This document shows, in pieces, positions 28,908 to 40,319 of a stretch of 64,000 nt of DNA (position 1 is the stretch's first letter; every line of letters begins with the position of its first letter). The position numbers were made by a program, and so were the translations under genes. Under the pieces are notes generated by a model, which was given only the letters and a program-made list of their open reading frames with translations, was not told the origin of the DNA and searched no databases. Source of the DNA: Porphyromonas asaccharolytica DSM 20707 (GTDB lineage: Bacteria > Bacteroidota > Bacteroidia > Bacteroidales > Porphyromonadaceae). The stretch is from positions 1,364,001-1,428,000 of the forward strand of contig NC_015501.1 of assembly GCF_000212375.1 (NCBI RefSeq). Direction: 5' to 3'.

Positions 28908-29180
28908 GTTCAACGCAAAGAGAAGCTGACAAAAAGATCTACTGGTGTCTGATAAAAGTCAGGACAATTTTGTTTGCATGGAGAAAGCCTGTCGACTGTT
29001 GCAACAATCTCAGAATAGCTCAACGCACCAACGTGTAGACCGAGCAGAGCACTGTGTCAAATATATTCCGAAACGAGTTGTGGCTCATGTGGGGACGAAT
29101 CTTAAGATCAAAAGTTGTCCACATAAGTACGGGGGGATACGTGATACTGACCAGAGTAAGGTCTGGGGCTAACGAGTTCC
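28908..29180. other. Gene-poor spacer between array 3 and the methyltransferase gene
   Basis: I recognise no gene here. A plus-strand open frame from a GTG at 28,945 to 29,172 exists, but it has no start context and no recognisable motif. GACTGTTGCAACAATCTC near 28,994 resembles the inverted ends of the element at 49,196-49,368 and may be a remnant. Confidence 0.35.
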
Positions 29181-29915
29181 TTACGTAAGGTACTCGTCGA
29201 GTAAGTATGGGTGCAGGAGGTCTTGCGCCTCGGCTGTGTAGTGCTGCTGCGCGGTGCGTATGGCTAAACTTTCGGAGCGACAGGGTGGTGGAGGTGTCGC
29301 GGAGCGGTGCCACTGCGTCAGGAGTCGTATGGCGGGCTGCCCTACGTGGTGGTGCAGCCCGCAGAGACGTGTGAGGTTGTAGCGATGCAGCACCGCTTCC
29401 CGACGCAAGAGAGGCAACGCCTCGACGGGCGTGACGAGGCAGAGCGTTGGCTCAGGCGCCACGAATGCCTCTAGGTAACGAAAGAGCAGGTGTGGCGCAA
29501 AGCCCTCTTCCGTGTGGCGCGCCTGGCGGAGCGGTGCAGTAGCGGGCTGGAGTCCGTCGTAGTAAGGGGGATTGGAGATGATGAGATCGTAGGTACGGGG
29601 CGGCAAAGCTAGCTCAGGCGCGGTGATGTCACACGACAGTGCCGTGAGCCGATCGCCGTAGGGAGATCGTGAGAAGTTGTCCTGAGCGGTTCGGACCGCT
29701 TCGTCATCGATGTCGATGGCGGTGACCATGGCGCTGGGATAGGTCTGCGCGAGCATCAGTGATAGGATGCCAGTGCCTGTTCCCACGTCTAAGACTTGGC
29801 TGGCCGTGTGAGCCGTCCTAGCCCACGCTCCGAGGAAGAGCGCATCGGTAGAGATACGCATAGCACAAGCCCCCTGCATGAGAGCGTAGTGTCGCATGCA
29901 GAAGGGCTTGTCCAT
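29181..29915 (-). CDS. TrmN6/YfiC-like adenine-N6 methyltransferase
   Basis: The product is 244 aa. The SAM-binding motif I DVGTGTG is at 43-49 and the adenine-N6 catalytic motif NPPY at 115-118. Starting with MDKPFCMRHYALMQG and carrying RISTDALFLGAW, it fits the family that methylates A37 of tRNA1(Val) using S-adenosylmethionine. I chose the ATG at 29,915: an upstream TTG would add 12 residues encoded largely by the GGCTGTT repeat, which is unlikely to be coding. The C-terminal ~40 residues are proline- and His-rich. Confidence 0.85.
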   Translation of the reverse strand: MDKPFCMRHYALMQGACAMRISTDALFLGAWARTAHTASQVLDVGTGTGILSLMLAQTYPSAMVTAIDIDDEAVRTAQDNFSRSPYGDRLTALSCDITAPELALPPRTYDLIISNPPYYDGLQPATAPLRQARHTEEGFAPHLLFRYLEAFVAPEPTLCLVTPVEALPLLRREAVLHRYNLTRLCGLHHHVGQPAIRLLTQWHRSATPPPPCRSESLAIRTAQQHYTAEAQDLLHPYLLDEYLT

Positions 29916-29925
29916 AGTTTTTTTT

Positions 29926-29943
29926 GGCTGTTGGCTGTTAGCT
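29926..29943. repeat. GGCTGTT heptamer repeat, second copy
   Basis: GGCTGTTGGCTGTTAGC matches the 3' part of the repeat at 9928-9954. It begins 10 bp upstream of the methyltransferase start codon. Confidence 0.5.
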
Positions 29944-30014
29944 CTTCTCAATTCTGCAAATCGGGTTACTCGTTACGTTTTGATACAACGGAGACACTTG
30001 ACGTGTAACGATAT

Positions 30015-30271
30015 GTAGGGACGCACGGCTCGTGCGTCCGTCCCCGTTAAAGGTTACATCATTAAGATCGTTCGACAACGGACGCCCTCCCACTAAACAC
30101 TATCCGTGCGTCCCTACAAAGGGTTACACGTGTCATCATTACTCGTCTCGCTTTGATACAACGGACGCCCTCCCACTAAACACTATCCGTGCGTCCCTAC
30201 AAAGGGTTACACGTATCATCATTACTCGTCTCGTTTTGATACAACGGGCGCACGAGCCGTGCGTCCCTACA
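30015..30271. repeat. Tandem GTAGGGACGCACGG palindrome cluster
   Basis: One compact palindrome (30,015-30,040) is followed by two nearly identical copies of an 83-bp tandem repeat (ACGGACGCCC begins at 30,078 and 30,161) and a final inverted half (30,241-30,271). The link between copies reads GGGTTACACGT(G/A)TCATCA. This fills the space between the carB 3' end and the methyltransferase start. Confidence 0.75.
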
Positions 30272-30303
30272 AATCGTTACTCGTCTCGCTGTTCTACAAC
30301 CTC

Positions 30304-33300
30304 TTAGTACTCTTGCCAGCTCTTGATCTCGAGTTCTTCTAGCGAGAGCGTGCAGAACGCCTTGATGTAGGTAGCAGCAAGGCGAGCATTGGTGATCAGC
30401 GGGATGTTGAGATCGATTGCTGCACGGCGTAGCTTGTAGCCATTGGTCAGCTCACCCGTAGAGAGGTTCTTATTGATGTTGACCACGAGGTCTACCTCAT
30501 GCCGGTGCAACAGGTCGAGTGCTTGTGGCTGCTCGGTGCTGTCGGGCCAGTGAACGAGCGTAGCAGGGACTCCGTTCTCCTCTAGGAAGTGCTGCGTGCC
30601 CGCCGTAGCGTAGAGCTTGTAGCCTTTCTTGTGGAGGAGCTGTGATGCCTCGAGGAGGTCGGCCTTTTGCTTGGCGCCACCTGTCGAGAGGAGGACGCCA
30701 CGCTCTGGTATGTGATGCCCTACGGAGAGCATCGCCTTGAGGATAGCCTCCTCGGTGTCCTCACCGATACAACCCACCTCGCCCGTGGAAACCATATCGA
30801 CACCTAGCACGGGATCAGCCTTTTGCAAGCGGGAGAAGGAGAACTGCGAAGCCTTGATCCCCACATAGTCTAGCGAGAAGGCATCCTTCGTCGGGTGCTC
30901 ATAGGGCAGTCCTAGCATGATCTTGGTTGCTAGGTCGATGAAGTTGAGTCGCAGCACCTTGCTCACGAAGGGGAAGCTACGCGAAGCGCGGAGGTTGCAC
31001 TCGATTACTTTGATTTCGTTACCTCGTGCGAGGAACTGAATGTTGAACGGGCCTGAGATGTGTAGTGCTTCGGCAATCTGGCGCGAGATGCGCTTGATGC
31101 GTCGTACGGTCTCGACGTAAAGCTTCTGTGCGGGGAACTGAATGGTCGCATCGCCACTGTGGACACCAGCGAACTCGATATGCTCGCTGATCGCATAGGC
31201 GACGATCTCGCCATGGTCAGCAACGGCATCCATCTCGATCTCCTTGGCATGCTCGACAAACTGTGACACGACCACGGGGTGGTCTTGAGACACATTGGCT
31301 GCGAGCTGCAAGAAGCGGAGTAGCTCCTCCTGATTGGAGCAGACATTCATCGCAGCTCCTGAGAGGACGTAGCTAGGACGCACCAAGACGGGATAGCCCA
31401 CACGATCCACGAAGCGGTCGATGTCCTCAATGGTGGTGAGCTCGCTCCACTCGGGCTGGTCGATGCCTAGCTCGTCTAGCATGGCGGAGAACTTATGACG
31501 ATCCTCCGCATGGTCTATATCTTCGGCTTGCGTGCCTAGGATGGTGACCCCATTGGCGGCAAGACGTAGTGCCAGGTTGTTGGGGATCTGACCACCCGTA
31601 GCTAGGATGACACCCTTGGGAGCCTCTAGGTCTATGATATCCATGACGCGCTCGAAGGTGAGCTCGTCAAAGTAGAGACGGTCTGACATATCGAAGTCTG
31701 TACTGACGGTCTCTGGATTGTAGTTGATCATGATAGAGCGCAGACCCGCCTTGCGAATGGTGTGTAGCGCATTGACACCGCACCAGTCGAACTCGACGGA
31801 GCTACCGATACGATAAGCTCCCGAGCCTAGCACGATGACCGACTTGCCGTCCTGCTCTGTGGCTATGTCGTGCTCCTCGCCATGATAAGTGAGGTAGAGG
31901 TAGTTGCTCTCGGCAGGTACCTCGGCGGCTAGCGTGTCGATCTGCTTGACATAAGGTAGTATGCCGAGGCTCTTGCGGTGCTGGCGTACCTGGTCAGCCT
32001 CTTTGTGTAGGGGCTTCTTGTACTCCTTGGTGACGGCACGAGCGATCTGGAAGTCGGTGAAGCCTTGCTCCTTAGCTTGTCGTAGTAGCTCGGCGGGGAG
32101 ACTCTCGATGGAGTCACAAGTGCCTAGTGTCTCGGAGGTCTCTAGGATGCCTTTGAGGCGATAGAGGAACCAACGGTCGATCTTCGTAAGCTCGTGGATC
32201 TGTTCCACGCTGTATCCCTGACGGAACGCTTTGCTGATAACGAAAATGCGGGTGTCTGTTGGCTCCCGCAGAGCTGTATCGATGTCGGGGATGACGAGCT
32301 CTTTGTTTTCGCAGAAGCCGTGCATACCCTGCCCGATCATGCGGAGTCCCTTTTGGATTGCCTCCTCAAAGGTGCGACCGATAGCCATCACCTCGCCGAC
32401 AGACTTCATGCTACTGCCGAGCTGACGAGACACACCATGGAACTTACCGAGATCCCAGCGTGGTATCTTGCAGACGCAGTAGTCTAGTGCAGGCTCGAAG
32501 AAGGCTGGCGTGGAGCCTGTCACCGCATTTTGCACCTCAAAGAGTCCATAGCCTAGTCCTAGCTTGGCAGCAACGTGTGCGAGGGGATAGCCGGTAGCTT
32601 TGCTGGCTAGTGCCGAGGAGCGAGAGAGACGCGCATTGACCTCGATGACGCGGTAGTCCTCACTGTAGGGGTCGAGGGCGTACTGCACATTGCACTCGCC
32701 TACGACACCGAGGTGACGGATGATCTTGATAGCGATCGTGCGGAGCTTGTGATACTCATCGTTGGAGAGGGTCTGTGAGGGCGCGATGACGATACTCTCG
32801 CCGGTGTGGATGCCGAGCGGATCAAAGTTCTCCATATTACAGACGGTGATGCAGTTGTCATAAGCATCTCGCACCACCTCGTACTCGATCTCTTTCCAGC
32901 CGCGCAAGCTCTTCTCGATCAGTAGCTGTGGGGAAAAGGCGAAAGCTTTCTCAGCAAGGACTCTAAGCTCCTCATCATTGTCACAGAAGCCACTACCCAA
33001 TCCTCCCAAGGCGTAGGCAGCTCGTACGATGACGGGGTAGCCTAGTTGGTTGGCAGCGACGAGAGCGTCCGCCATCGTAGTGACGGCGTGGCTCTGGATC
33101 GTCTTGACCTCTATCTCGTCAAGCTTCTCGACAAAGAGCTCGCGGTCTTCGGTCGCCATAATGGTCTCGACGGGTGTGCCGAGTACATCGATGCCGTAAC
33201 GCTTTAGGACGCCCGACTGAAAGAGCTGGACACCACAATTGAGCGCTGTCTGCCCACCGAAGGCTAGCATGATGCCGTCGGGACGCTCACGCTCTATGAC

Positions 33301-33528
33301 ACGCTCTACGAAGTAAGGCGTGACGGGTAAGAAATAGACCGCATCAGCAACGCCTTCGCTGGTCTGTACCGTAGCGATATTGGGGTTGATGAGAACGGTC
33401 TTGATACCCTCCGCTTTGACAGCTTTGAGAGCTTGTGAGCCTGAATAGTCAAATTCGCCAGCCTCTCCGATCTTGAGTGCGCCAGATCCGAGTAGGAGTA
33501 TCTTATTGTATTGCTTACGCTGAGTCAT
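30304..33528 (-). CDS. carB: Carbamoyl-phosphate synthase large subunit
   Basis: The product is 1074 aa, full length. It makes carbamoyl phosphate from bicarbonate, ammonia and two ATP for pyrimidine and arginine synthesis. Two duplicated halves are visible, each with a Rossmann start (LLLGSGALKIGEAGEFDYSGSQ-like and VLGSGAYRIGSSVEFDWC) and an ATP-grasp domain. The C-terminal ~140 residues form the MGS-like allosteric domain (YKLYATAGTQHFL). It is 21 bp after carA. Confidence 0.97.
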   Translation of the reverse strand: MTQRKQYNKILLLGSGALKIGEAGEFDYSGSQALKAVKAEGIKTVLINPNIATVQTSEGVADAVYFLPVTPYFVERVIERERPDGIMLAFGGQTALNCGVQLFQSGVLKRYGIDVLGTPVETIMATEDRELFVEKLDEIEVKTIQSHAVTTMADALVAANQLGYPVIVRAAYALGGLGSGFCDNDEELRVLAEKAFAFSPQLLIEKSLRGWKEIEYEVVRDAYDNCITVCNMENFDPLGIHTGESIVIAPSQTLSNDEYHKLRTIAIKIIRHLGVVGECNVQYALDPYSEDYRVIEVNARLSRSSALASKATGYPLAHVAAKLGLGYGLFEVQNAVTGSTPAFFEPALDYCVCKIPRWDLGKFHGVSRQLGSSMKSVGEVMAIGRTFEEAIQKGLRMIGQGMHGFCENKELVIPDIDTALREPTDTRIFVISKAFRQGYSVEQIHELTKIDRWFLYRLKGILETSETLGTCDSIESLPAELLRQAKEQGFTDFQIARAVTKEYKKPLHKEADQVRQHRKSLGILPYVKQIDTLAAEVPAESNYLYLTYHGEEHDIATEQDGKSVIVLGSGAYRIGSSVEFDWCGVNALHTIRKAGLRSIMINYNPETVSTDFDMSDRLYFDELTFERVMDIIDLEAPKGVILATGGQIPNNLALRLAANGVTILGTQAEDIDHAEDRHKFSAMLDELGIDQPEWSELTTIEDIDRFVDRVGYPVLVRPSYVLSGAAMNVCSNQEELLRFLQLAANVSQDHPVVVSQFVEHAKEIEMDAVADHGEIVAYAISEHIEFAGVHSGDATIQFPAQKLYVETVRRIKRISRQIAEALHISGPFNIQFLARGNEIKVIECNLRASRSFPFVSKVLRLNFIDLATKIMLGLPYEHPTKDAFSLDYVGIKASQFSFSRLQKADPVLGVDMVSTGEVGCIGEDTEEAILKAMLSVGHHIPERGVLLSTGGAKQKADLLEASQLLHKKGYKLYATAGTQHFLEENGVPATLVHWPDSTEQPQALDLLHRHEVDLVVNINKNLSTGELTNGYKLRRAAIDLNIPLITNARLAATYIKAFCTLSLEELEIKSWQEY

Positions 33529-33549
33529 GGTTTGGTCGAGCTTGATGGG

Positions 33550-34656
33550 TTATTTCGACAATTGTGGGTAGTTCAAGACGGTGTCCTGAAAGTCTGAGAA
33601 GAAGTTGAGCGCATCTAGTGGACCGCCCTTTGCCTCTGGGTGGAACTGTACCGAGCGAAATGGCAGGTCGGTGTGCATTAGCCCCTCGTTGGTGCCGTCG
33701 TTGAGGTTGGTGTACCACTCTTCCCATCCCTGAGGGAGTGTCGCTGAGTTGACAGCGTAGCTGTGGTTCTGGCTGGTGATGAGACACTGGGGTGAGCCGA
33801 CCAACTGGACAGCTTGATTGTGCCCGTGGTGTCCGTACTTCATCTTATAGATCTTGGCACCAGAGGCGAGCGCCATAAGCTGATTGCCCATGCAGATGCC
33901 GTAAGTGGGGAGCTGACGCTCGAAGGCATACTGTATCTGTCTGATCGTCTCCTTGCAGCAAGTCGGCGAGCCAGGACCATTACTGATGAAGACACCTCGC
34001 AGCCCCTCGATCTGCTCCAAAGGATAGTCCCAAGGAACGCGATGGAGGGTGAAGCGCTCATCGATGAGCGAGCGAAGGATGTTGTCCTTGAGTCCACAGT
34101 CGATCAGAGCTATATGACAATCGCCCGATCCGTAGATGCGCGGCTCGGAGCAAGAGGCTTGGGCAACTAAGTTTTGCTCTCCGATGGCAGGCTCTATGGG
34201 AGAGGTCTCGCCCTCGATAGTTATTGTGCCGACCTGGATACCATGGTCACGCAGATGCTTGGTCAGAGCTCGTGTATCGATGCCCGTAATCCCCACGACG
34301 CCCTGCTCTGCCATGAAGTCTCCTAGAGACTGCTCCGCATTCCAGTGTGAGTACTCAGGCGAGTAGCTATTGACTATCAGAGCACGCATGAGACAGCCGT
34401 CACTCTCGTAGTATTTTGGGATGTCGTACTCATCTCGGGTAGCAGCGGGGATACCATAGTTGCCCACCATCGGATAGGTCATCACCAAGATCTGCCCCAT
34501 ATAGCTGGGATCGGTGAGCGACTCGGTGTAACCATTCATGGCTGTATTAAAGACTACCTCCCCGGCCAACTGTCTAGTCGCACCGAAGTGCCAGCCCGTG
34601 TAGGTAGATCCGTCTTGTAGCGTGAGCGTAGCTTTGCGCTGTGTGGATGTTTGCAT
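33550..34656 (-). CDS. carA: Carbamoyl-phosphate synthase small subunit
   Basis: The product is 368 aa from the ATG at 34,656 (MQTSTQRKATL); a longer frame to 34,836 would overlap the purF-like gene and has no homology. The N-terminal CPSase domain has FNTAMNGYTESLTDPSY. The C-terminal class I glutaminase has the nucleophile in YGICMGNQ and the His/Glu pair in QFHPEA. It supplies ammonia to CarB. Confidence 0.97.
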   Translation of the reverse strand: MQTSTQRKATLTLQDGSTYTGWHFGATRQLAGEVVFNTAMNGYTESLTDPSYMGQILVMTYPMVGNYGIPAATRDEYDIPKYYESDGCLMRALIVNSYSPEYSHWNAEQSLGDFMAEQGVVGITGIDTRALTKHLRDHGIQVGTITIEGETSPIEPAIGEQNLVAQASCSEPRIYGSGDCHIALIDCGLKDNILRSLIDERFTLHRVPWDYPLEQIEGLRGVFISNGPGSPTCCKETIRQIQYAFERQLPTYGICMGNQLMALASGAKIYKMKYGHHGHNQAVQLVGSPQCLITSQNHSYAVNSATLPQGWEEWYTNLNDGTNEGLMHTDLPFRSVQFHPEAKGGPLDALNFFSDFQDTVLNYPQLSK

Positions 34657-34684
34657 GATTATTAGTTGAAAAGAGCGTCTATGT

Positions 34685-36589
34685 CTATTTGCGATTGTAC
34701 TGCTGCTCGTAATAAGCAATGAAAGCATCGTTGACGAGATGGGACCCTCCAGGCGTAGGATAGTCGCCCGTAAAGTACCAGTCGCCAGGATGATGTGGGA
34801 TAGCTTCGTGTAGTGTCTCGACTGTCTGGTAGACAATGCTAACCTCTGCCTTGATGCCGTCTGATTTGACTAACTCAGCGATCTTAGCAGAGATCTCTTC
34901 CTCCGTAAAGGACGCATAAAGAGTCTTGATCACGTTGGGTACATACTCCGTGAGCGGACGCTCCCTGAGAGCTATCGCCTCACGGTATGCCTCGTCAAGC
35001 ATACGCTGCTGGCCTCGCTCCTGAAGGAGTGCGATCATAGCTCTAAAGGCTATAAACTCATCCACGTGACGCATATCGATGCCGTAGTAGTCGGGATAGC
35101 GAATCTGTGGAGCACTAGAGACGAAGACTATCTTGCGCGGTCCTAAGCGGTCTAGGATCGTGAGGATGCTCTGACGTATCGTGGTGCCTCGTACGATACT
35201 ATCGTCGATGACCACGAGGTTGTCCACGCCACGCTCGATGGAGCCGTAGGTGACGTCATAGACGTGCGTCGCTAGGTCGTTGCGCGTATTGCCTTCGGAG
35301 ATGAAGGTGCGTAGCTTGATATCCTTGATGGCGACCTTCTCACTACGTATGCGCTGCGAGAGGATATGCTTTAGTTGTGCGTCAAAGTCGGGAGTTCCCA
35401 GCACCTGCTCGATCTGCTCCGCCTTGCGCTTGTTAAGCTCTAAGTTTAGTCCCTCCAGCATACCGAAGTAAGCGACCTCGGCGGTGTTGGGGATAAAGGA
35501 GAAGACCGAATGAGTCAAGTCGCCGTCTATCTCTCTGAGGATAGCTGGCGTGAGGAGTTGCCCTAGCATCTTACGCTCCCGGTAGATGTCTCGATCACTA
35601 CCACGAGAGAAGTAGATACGCTCGAAGGAGCAAGCTTTCAGTTCGCCAGGCTCCAGGATCTGCGTGATACTCGGATTAGCTTTGTTGTCTATGGTGAGCG
35701 CCTCGCCAGGGTTTAGCTCGAGAACCTTGTCGTAGGTCACATTCATCACCGTCTGGATCACGGGACGCTCGCTAGCTACGACGATGATCTCGTCATCGAT
35801 GTAGTAGAATGCGGGGCGGATGCCGTTGCGATCTCTCAGGACGAAGGAATCTCCCGATCCCGTCATACCGCACATCACAAAGCCCCCATCCCAGATAGGA
35901 CTGGTACGATGCAACACGTTGGTCAGATCAAGATTGTCCTCGATGAAGTGCGTTATATCCATCCCCTCTAGCCCCTGCTCCTCGTGAGCGATCTTGTAGA
36001 GACGCTCCACCTCACGGTCTAGACGGTGACCCACTTGGTCTAATATAATATGTGTGTCGCTAGAGGTACGAGGGTGCTGACCGATGGCTGTGATTTCGTC
36101 AAAGATACCCGACACATTGGTCAGGTTGAAGTTACCACACACGGCGAGCGACTTCGCTCTCCAGTTGCTACGGCGTATCATCGGGTGTACGAAAGTCAAG
36201 CCCGCCAAGTCTGTCGTGCTGTAACGTAGATGACCCATGTAGCAATCACCGAGGAAAGGCGTATAGCGCTCAGCTTGCGTCGCCTGCTCTACAGTAGGCG
36301 TCGTACCATCGTGAGCCATGGCTATGGTCTCATGTACCGTCTTGAAGATCTCCGTAATAGCGTTACTGCCGAGAGCTCTCTCTCGATAGATATACTCATC
36401 ACCTGGAGGTGCCTGAGTCTTGACCACAGCCAGCCCAGCACCATCTTGACCGCGGTTGTGCTGCTTCTCCATCAGGAGGTAGAGCTTGTTCAACCCGTAG
36501 AGGGTCGTACCATAGTGCTCTGCGTAGTACTCTAGGGGTTTGCGTAGTCGTATGAGTGCTATCCCGCACTCGTGCTTGAGAGGTTCCAT
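34685..36589 (-). CDS. Amidophosphoribosyltransferase-like protein
   Basis: The product is 634 aa, longer than PurF (~470-510). An N-terminal class II glutamine amidotransferase domain has the nucleophile at Cys8 (MEPLKHECGIALIRL) and NRGQDGAG. Cys8 must be exposed by removal of seven residues, as in propeptide-bearing PurF enzymes. A phosphoribosyltransferase domain carries the PRPP loop VVIDDSIVRGTT near residue 460. The last ~130 residues are an added C-terminal extension. It could be the PurF of this genome or a paralogue devoted to another PRPP-dependent amidation. Its place between yidC and carA suggests regulation with pyrimidine synthesis. Confidence 0.85.
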   Translation of the reverse strand: MEPLKHECGIALIRLRKPLEYYAEHYGTTLYGLNKLYLLMEKQHNRGQDGAGLAVVKTQAPPGDEYIYRERALGSNAITEIFKTVHETIAMAHDGTTPTVEQATQAERYTPFLGDCYMGHLRYSTTDLAGLTFVHPMIRRSNWRAKSLAVCGNFNLTNVSGIFDEITAIGQHPRTSSDTHIILDQVGHRLDREVERLYKIAHEEQGLEGMDITHFIEDNLDLTNVLHRTSPIWDGGFVMCGMTGSGDSFVLRDRNGIRPAFYYIDDEIIVVASERPVIQTVMNVTYDKVLELNPGEALTIDNKANPSITQILEPGELKACSFERIYFSRGSDRDIYRERKMLGQLLTPAILREIDGDLTHSVFSFIPNTAEVAYFGMLEGLNLELNKRKAEQIEQVLGTPDFDAQLKHILSQRIRSEKVAIKDIKLRTFISEGNTRNDLATHVYDVTYGSIERGVDNLVVIDDSIVRGTTIRQSILTILDRLGPRKIVFVSSAPQIRYPDYYGIDMRHVDEFIAFRAMIALLQERGQQRMLDEAYREAIALRERPLTEYVPNVIKTLYASFTEEEISAKIAELVKSDGIKAEVSIVYQTVETLHEAIPHHPGDWYFTGDYPTPGGSHLVNDAFIAYYEQQYNRK

Positions 36590-36613
36590 AGATCCGCAGG
36601 GGTTATATCTTAG

Positions 36614-38494
36614 TTAGCGACGCTTCTTGTTTTGCTCACGCATGAGCTTCTCTTGCTCCTTCTGCATCTGCTCGAGACGCGCCATAAAGCCTTTCTTCTT
36701 CTTGGGCTTTCTTTGGTTCTCCTCGAGACGTGCCAGCACTTTCTCCTCATTGATCAGTAGTCGACTAGCAACAAACTGCAAGATCGTGATCAGCGTAGAG
36801 ATAAAGTAGTAGTAGGTCAGACCAGCTGCATTGCTATTGAAGAAGATGAAGAACATGATCGTCATGATGTAAGGCATAAAGCGCATCATCTTCATCTGCG
36901 AATTGTCCGCGCCTGCGGACATGCTCATCGTATAGCGGGAGTAAATGATGTTGGTGACAGCCCATAGCAAGCAGAAGAGACTGATATGGTTACCACCCAG
37001 CAGCCCCGTGATAAAGGGTATGTCCGTGCTCCACGAGATGATCGGGTCATAGGTCGAGAGGTCCTTGACCCAGAGAAAGCTCTCCCCACGTAGGTCTATA
37101 GCCGTCGGGAAGAACATGTAGAGTGCTATCAAGAAAGGCATCTGCAGCAACATCGGCAAGCAACCACTCATCGGGCTAGCTCCCGCATTGCGATAAAGCT
37201 GCATCGTCGCTTGACTCCGCTTCATCATCATCTGCTGATCATCACCCGCATACTTAGCATTGATCGCCTCCACTTGCGGCTTCAAGACACGCATCTTAGC
37301 TTGCGACATATAGCTCTTGAAGGTAAGTGGCGAGAGGACCAGCTTGATAATGAGTGTCAGCAAAAGGATGATGATACCCCAGTTAGAGATAAAGCCCTGA
37401 AGGAAGTCAATCAGCGGACGAATCAGGGTGACATTGATCCATCTAAAGAGCGAGCCACCCACATAGATCATGCGCTTGAGGTCTAGTCGCTGTGCTTTGT
37501 CTACACCAGCGTCCATCCCCTTGAGCATGTTGTAGTCTAGAGGCCCCATGAAGAGTGCAAAGTCCGCTTTGCGCCCATCACGTATGTCCATGGCAAAAGA
37601 ACCTTTATAGTTACAAACCTTGATATAGTCCGTCTCCTTAGGCTCAGTCTTGAAGGACATCTTATTCCCCTCTAGTCGGGTATCTCCCAGACCTATGAGT
37701 ACGGTGCTAAAGAACTTATCCTTCATTGCCACCCACTGGATCTTCTCGCGGACATCCTTCTCCTGCTCCATTTTGGTCTCCTTCAGCTTCTCAACATCGT
37801 CTGCAGGATACTTATAATATATAGTGGAGTACTGATTCTCAAACTTCCAAGAGCGCTCCTGCCGCGGTATGCGCAGGCTCATCTCTAGATCTTGTATCGC
37901 ATTGTTGCTCTGCAGTAGCGAGCCTAAGCCCTGCGCCTCGATAGCCATACCGAGCATATAGCCCTCGTGAGGCATCGTGTAGATGATGCGCAGATAGCTC
38001 GATGAGTCTATCGGTAGCGTCATCAAGAGCGTTGAGTCGTTAGGCTGATTTGCCTGCCAGATCAGATCTTTCGTCTCTAAAATTTGGTTTTGGTTCGTCC
38101 GTATAGGCAAGTTGAGCATAAAGTCGCCAGGAGCGAAGAGTCGCACCTGTGTGCTGTCGTAGCTCAGATAGTCTGCCAGCTCAGCCGAGACAGGCATAGC
38201 TCCTTGCGTGGAGAAGGTAACGCACAGCTTTTCATTTTGTAGCGTGTACTCCTTAACCGGCTGGCTCATCAACTGACTAAAAGCGTAGAGCGAGTCAACA
38301 GGGGCAGGCTTTACTGCATCTGAAGTCGTTTGGCTCTCCTCTGTAGCGGCTACAGCTGTATTTGTCTGGACCTGAGTGGTATCAGTCGTAGAGGTAGGTG
38401 TGGAGGCAGGCTTCTGCTTAGGTAGTAGGAAGACTGAGTAGACGACGATGACCACGCCAATCAGAACGATACCTATGAGGTTTGATTTATTCAT
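36614..38494 (-). CDS. yidC: Membrane protein insertase YidC
   Basis: The product is 626 aa with the Gram-negative architecture: an N-terminal membrane helix (residues ~6-24), a Thr/Ser linker, a large periplasmic beta domain (about 75-340) and the 60-kDa inner-membrane core with five helices (about 365-580) holding the conserved SPLTFKSYMSQAKM segment. The tail is very basic with KKKKG and KKRR clusters that may touch the ribosome. It inserts inner-membrane proteins alone or with SecYEG. It lies 52 bp after pyrG. Confidence 0.96.
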   Translation of the reverse strand: MNKSNLIGIVLIGVVIVVYSVFLLPKQKPASTPTSTTDTTQVQTNTAVAATEESQTTSDAVKPAPVDSLYAFSQLMSQPVKEYTLQNEKLCVTFSTQGAMPVSAELADYLSYDSTQVRLFAPGDFMLNLPIRTNQNQILETKDLIWQANQPNDSTLLMTLPIDSSSYLRIIYTMPHEGYMLGMAIEAQGLGSLLQSNNAIQDLEMSLRIPRQERSWKFENQYSTIYYKYPADDVEKLKETKMEQEKDVREKIQWVAMKDKFFSTVLIGLGDTRLEGNKMSFKTEPKETDYIKVCNYKGSFAMDIRDGRKADFALFMGPLDYNMLKGMDAGVDKAQRLDLKRMIYVGGSLFRWINVTLIRPLIDFLQGFISNWGIIILLLTLIIKLVLSPLTFKSYMSQAKMRVLKPQVEAINAKYAGDDQQMMMKRSQATMQLYRNAGASPMSGCLPMLLQMPFLIALYMFFPTAIDLRGESFLWVKDLSTYDPIISWSTDIPFITGLLGGNHISLFCLLWAVTNIIYSRYTMSMSAGADNSQMKMMRFMPYIMTIMFFIFFNSNAAGLTYYYFISTLITILQFVASRLLINEEKVLARLEENQRKPKKKKGFMARLEQMQKEQEKLMREQNKKRR

Positions 38495-38546
38495 CTAAAG
38501 TATAGAGTATGTCGGGTGTAAAAGAAACTGCTTGAGAAGTGTGCCC

Positions 38547-40223
<1,677 letters not shown>

Positions 40224-40274
40224 CTACGACCTCACCATTTCTATATAAATCTGTGCGCTCTCCTTATGATGGCA

Positions 40275-40316
40275 TAGCCACCGAGGAAATCCCAAATTCC
40301 TCGGTGGCTATTTTTT
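40275..40316 (+). terminator. Strong intrinsic terminator with no upstream plus-strand gene
   Basis: TAGCCACCGAGGAA and its complement form a perfect 14-bp stem with an 8-nt loop, directly followed by TTTTTT on the plus strand. The only gene to its left (pyrG) runs the other way, so it would end a short, unannotated plus-strand transcript or block transcription into the array. Confidence 0.6.
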
Positions 40317-40319
40317 ATT

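Noticed and set aside
28700-29038. Plus-strand open frame across array 3
   Set aside because: It translates the 21/22-bp repeats; the mixed step and lack of any domain argue against coding. The same applies to 40,217-40,423 and 18,710-18,943.
28945-29172. 75-codon plus-strand frame starting with GTG
   Set aside because: No start context, no recognisable motif, and flanked by repeats. Could be a gene fragment, but it cannot be supported.
30032-30307. Open frame in the palindrome cluster
   Set aside because: It repeats itself because of the 83-bp tandem repeat and has no protein-like composition. The same applies to 2418-2603 and 47,077-47,319.
34657-34836. 60-codon N-terminal extension of CarA
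   Set aside because: It overlaps the purF-like 3' end, has no CarA homology, and the ATG at 34,656 gives the standard start.
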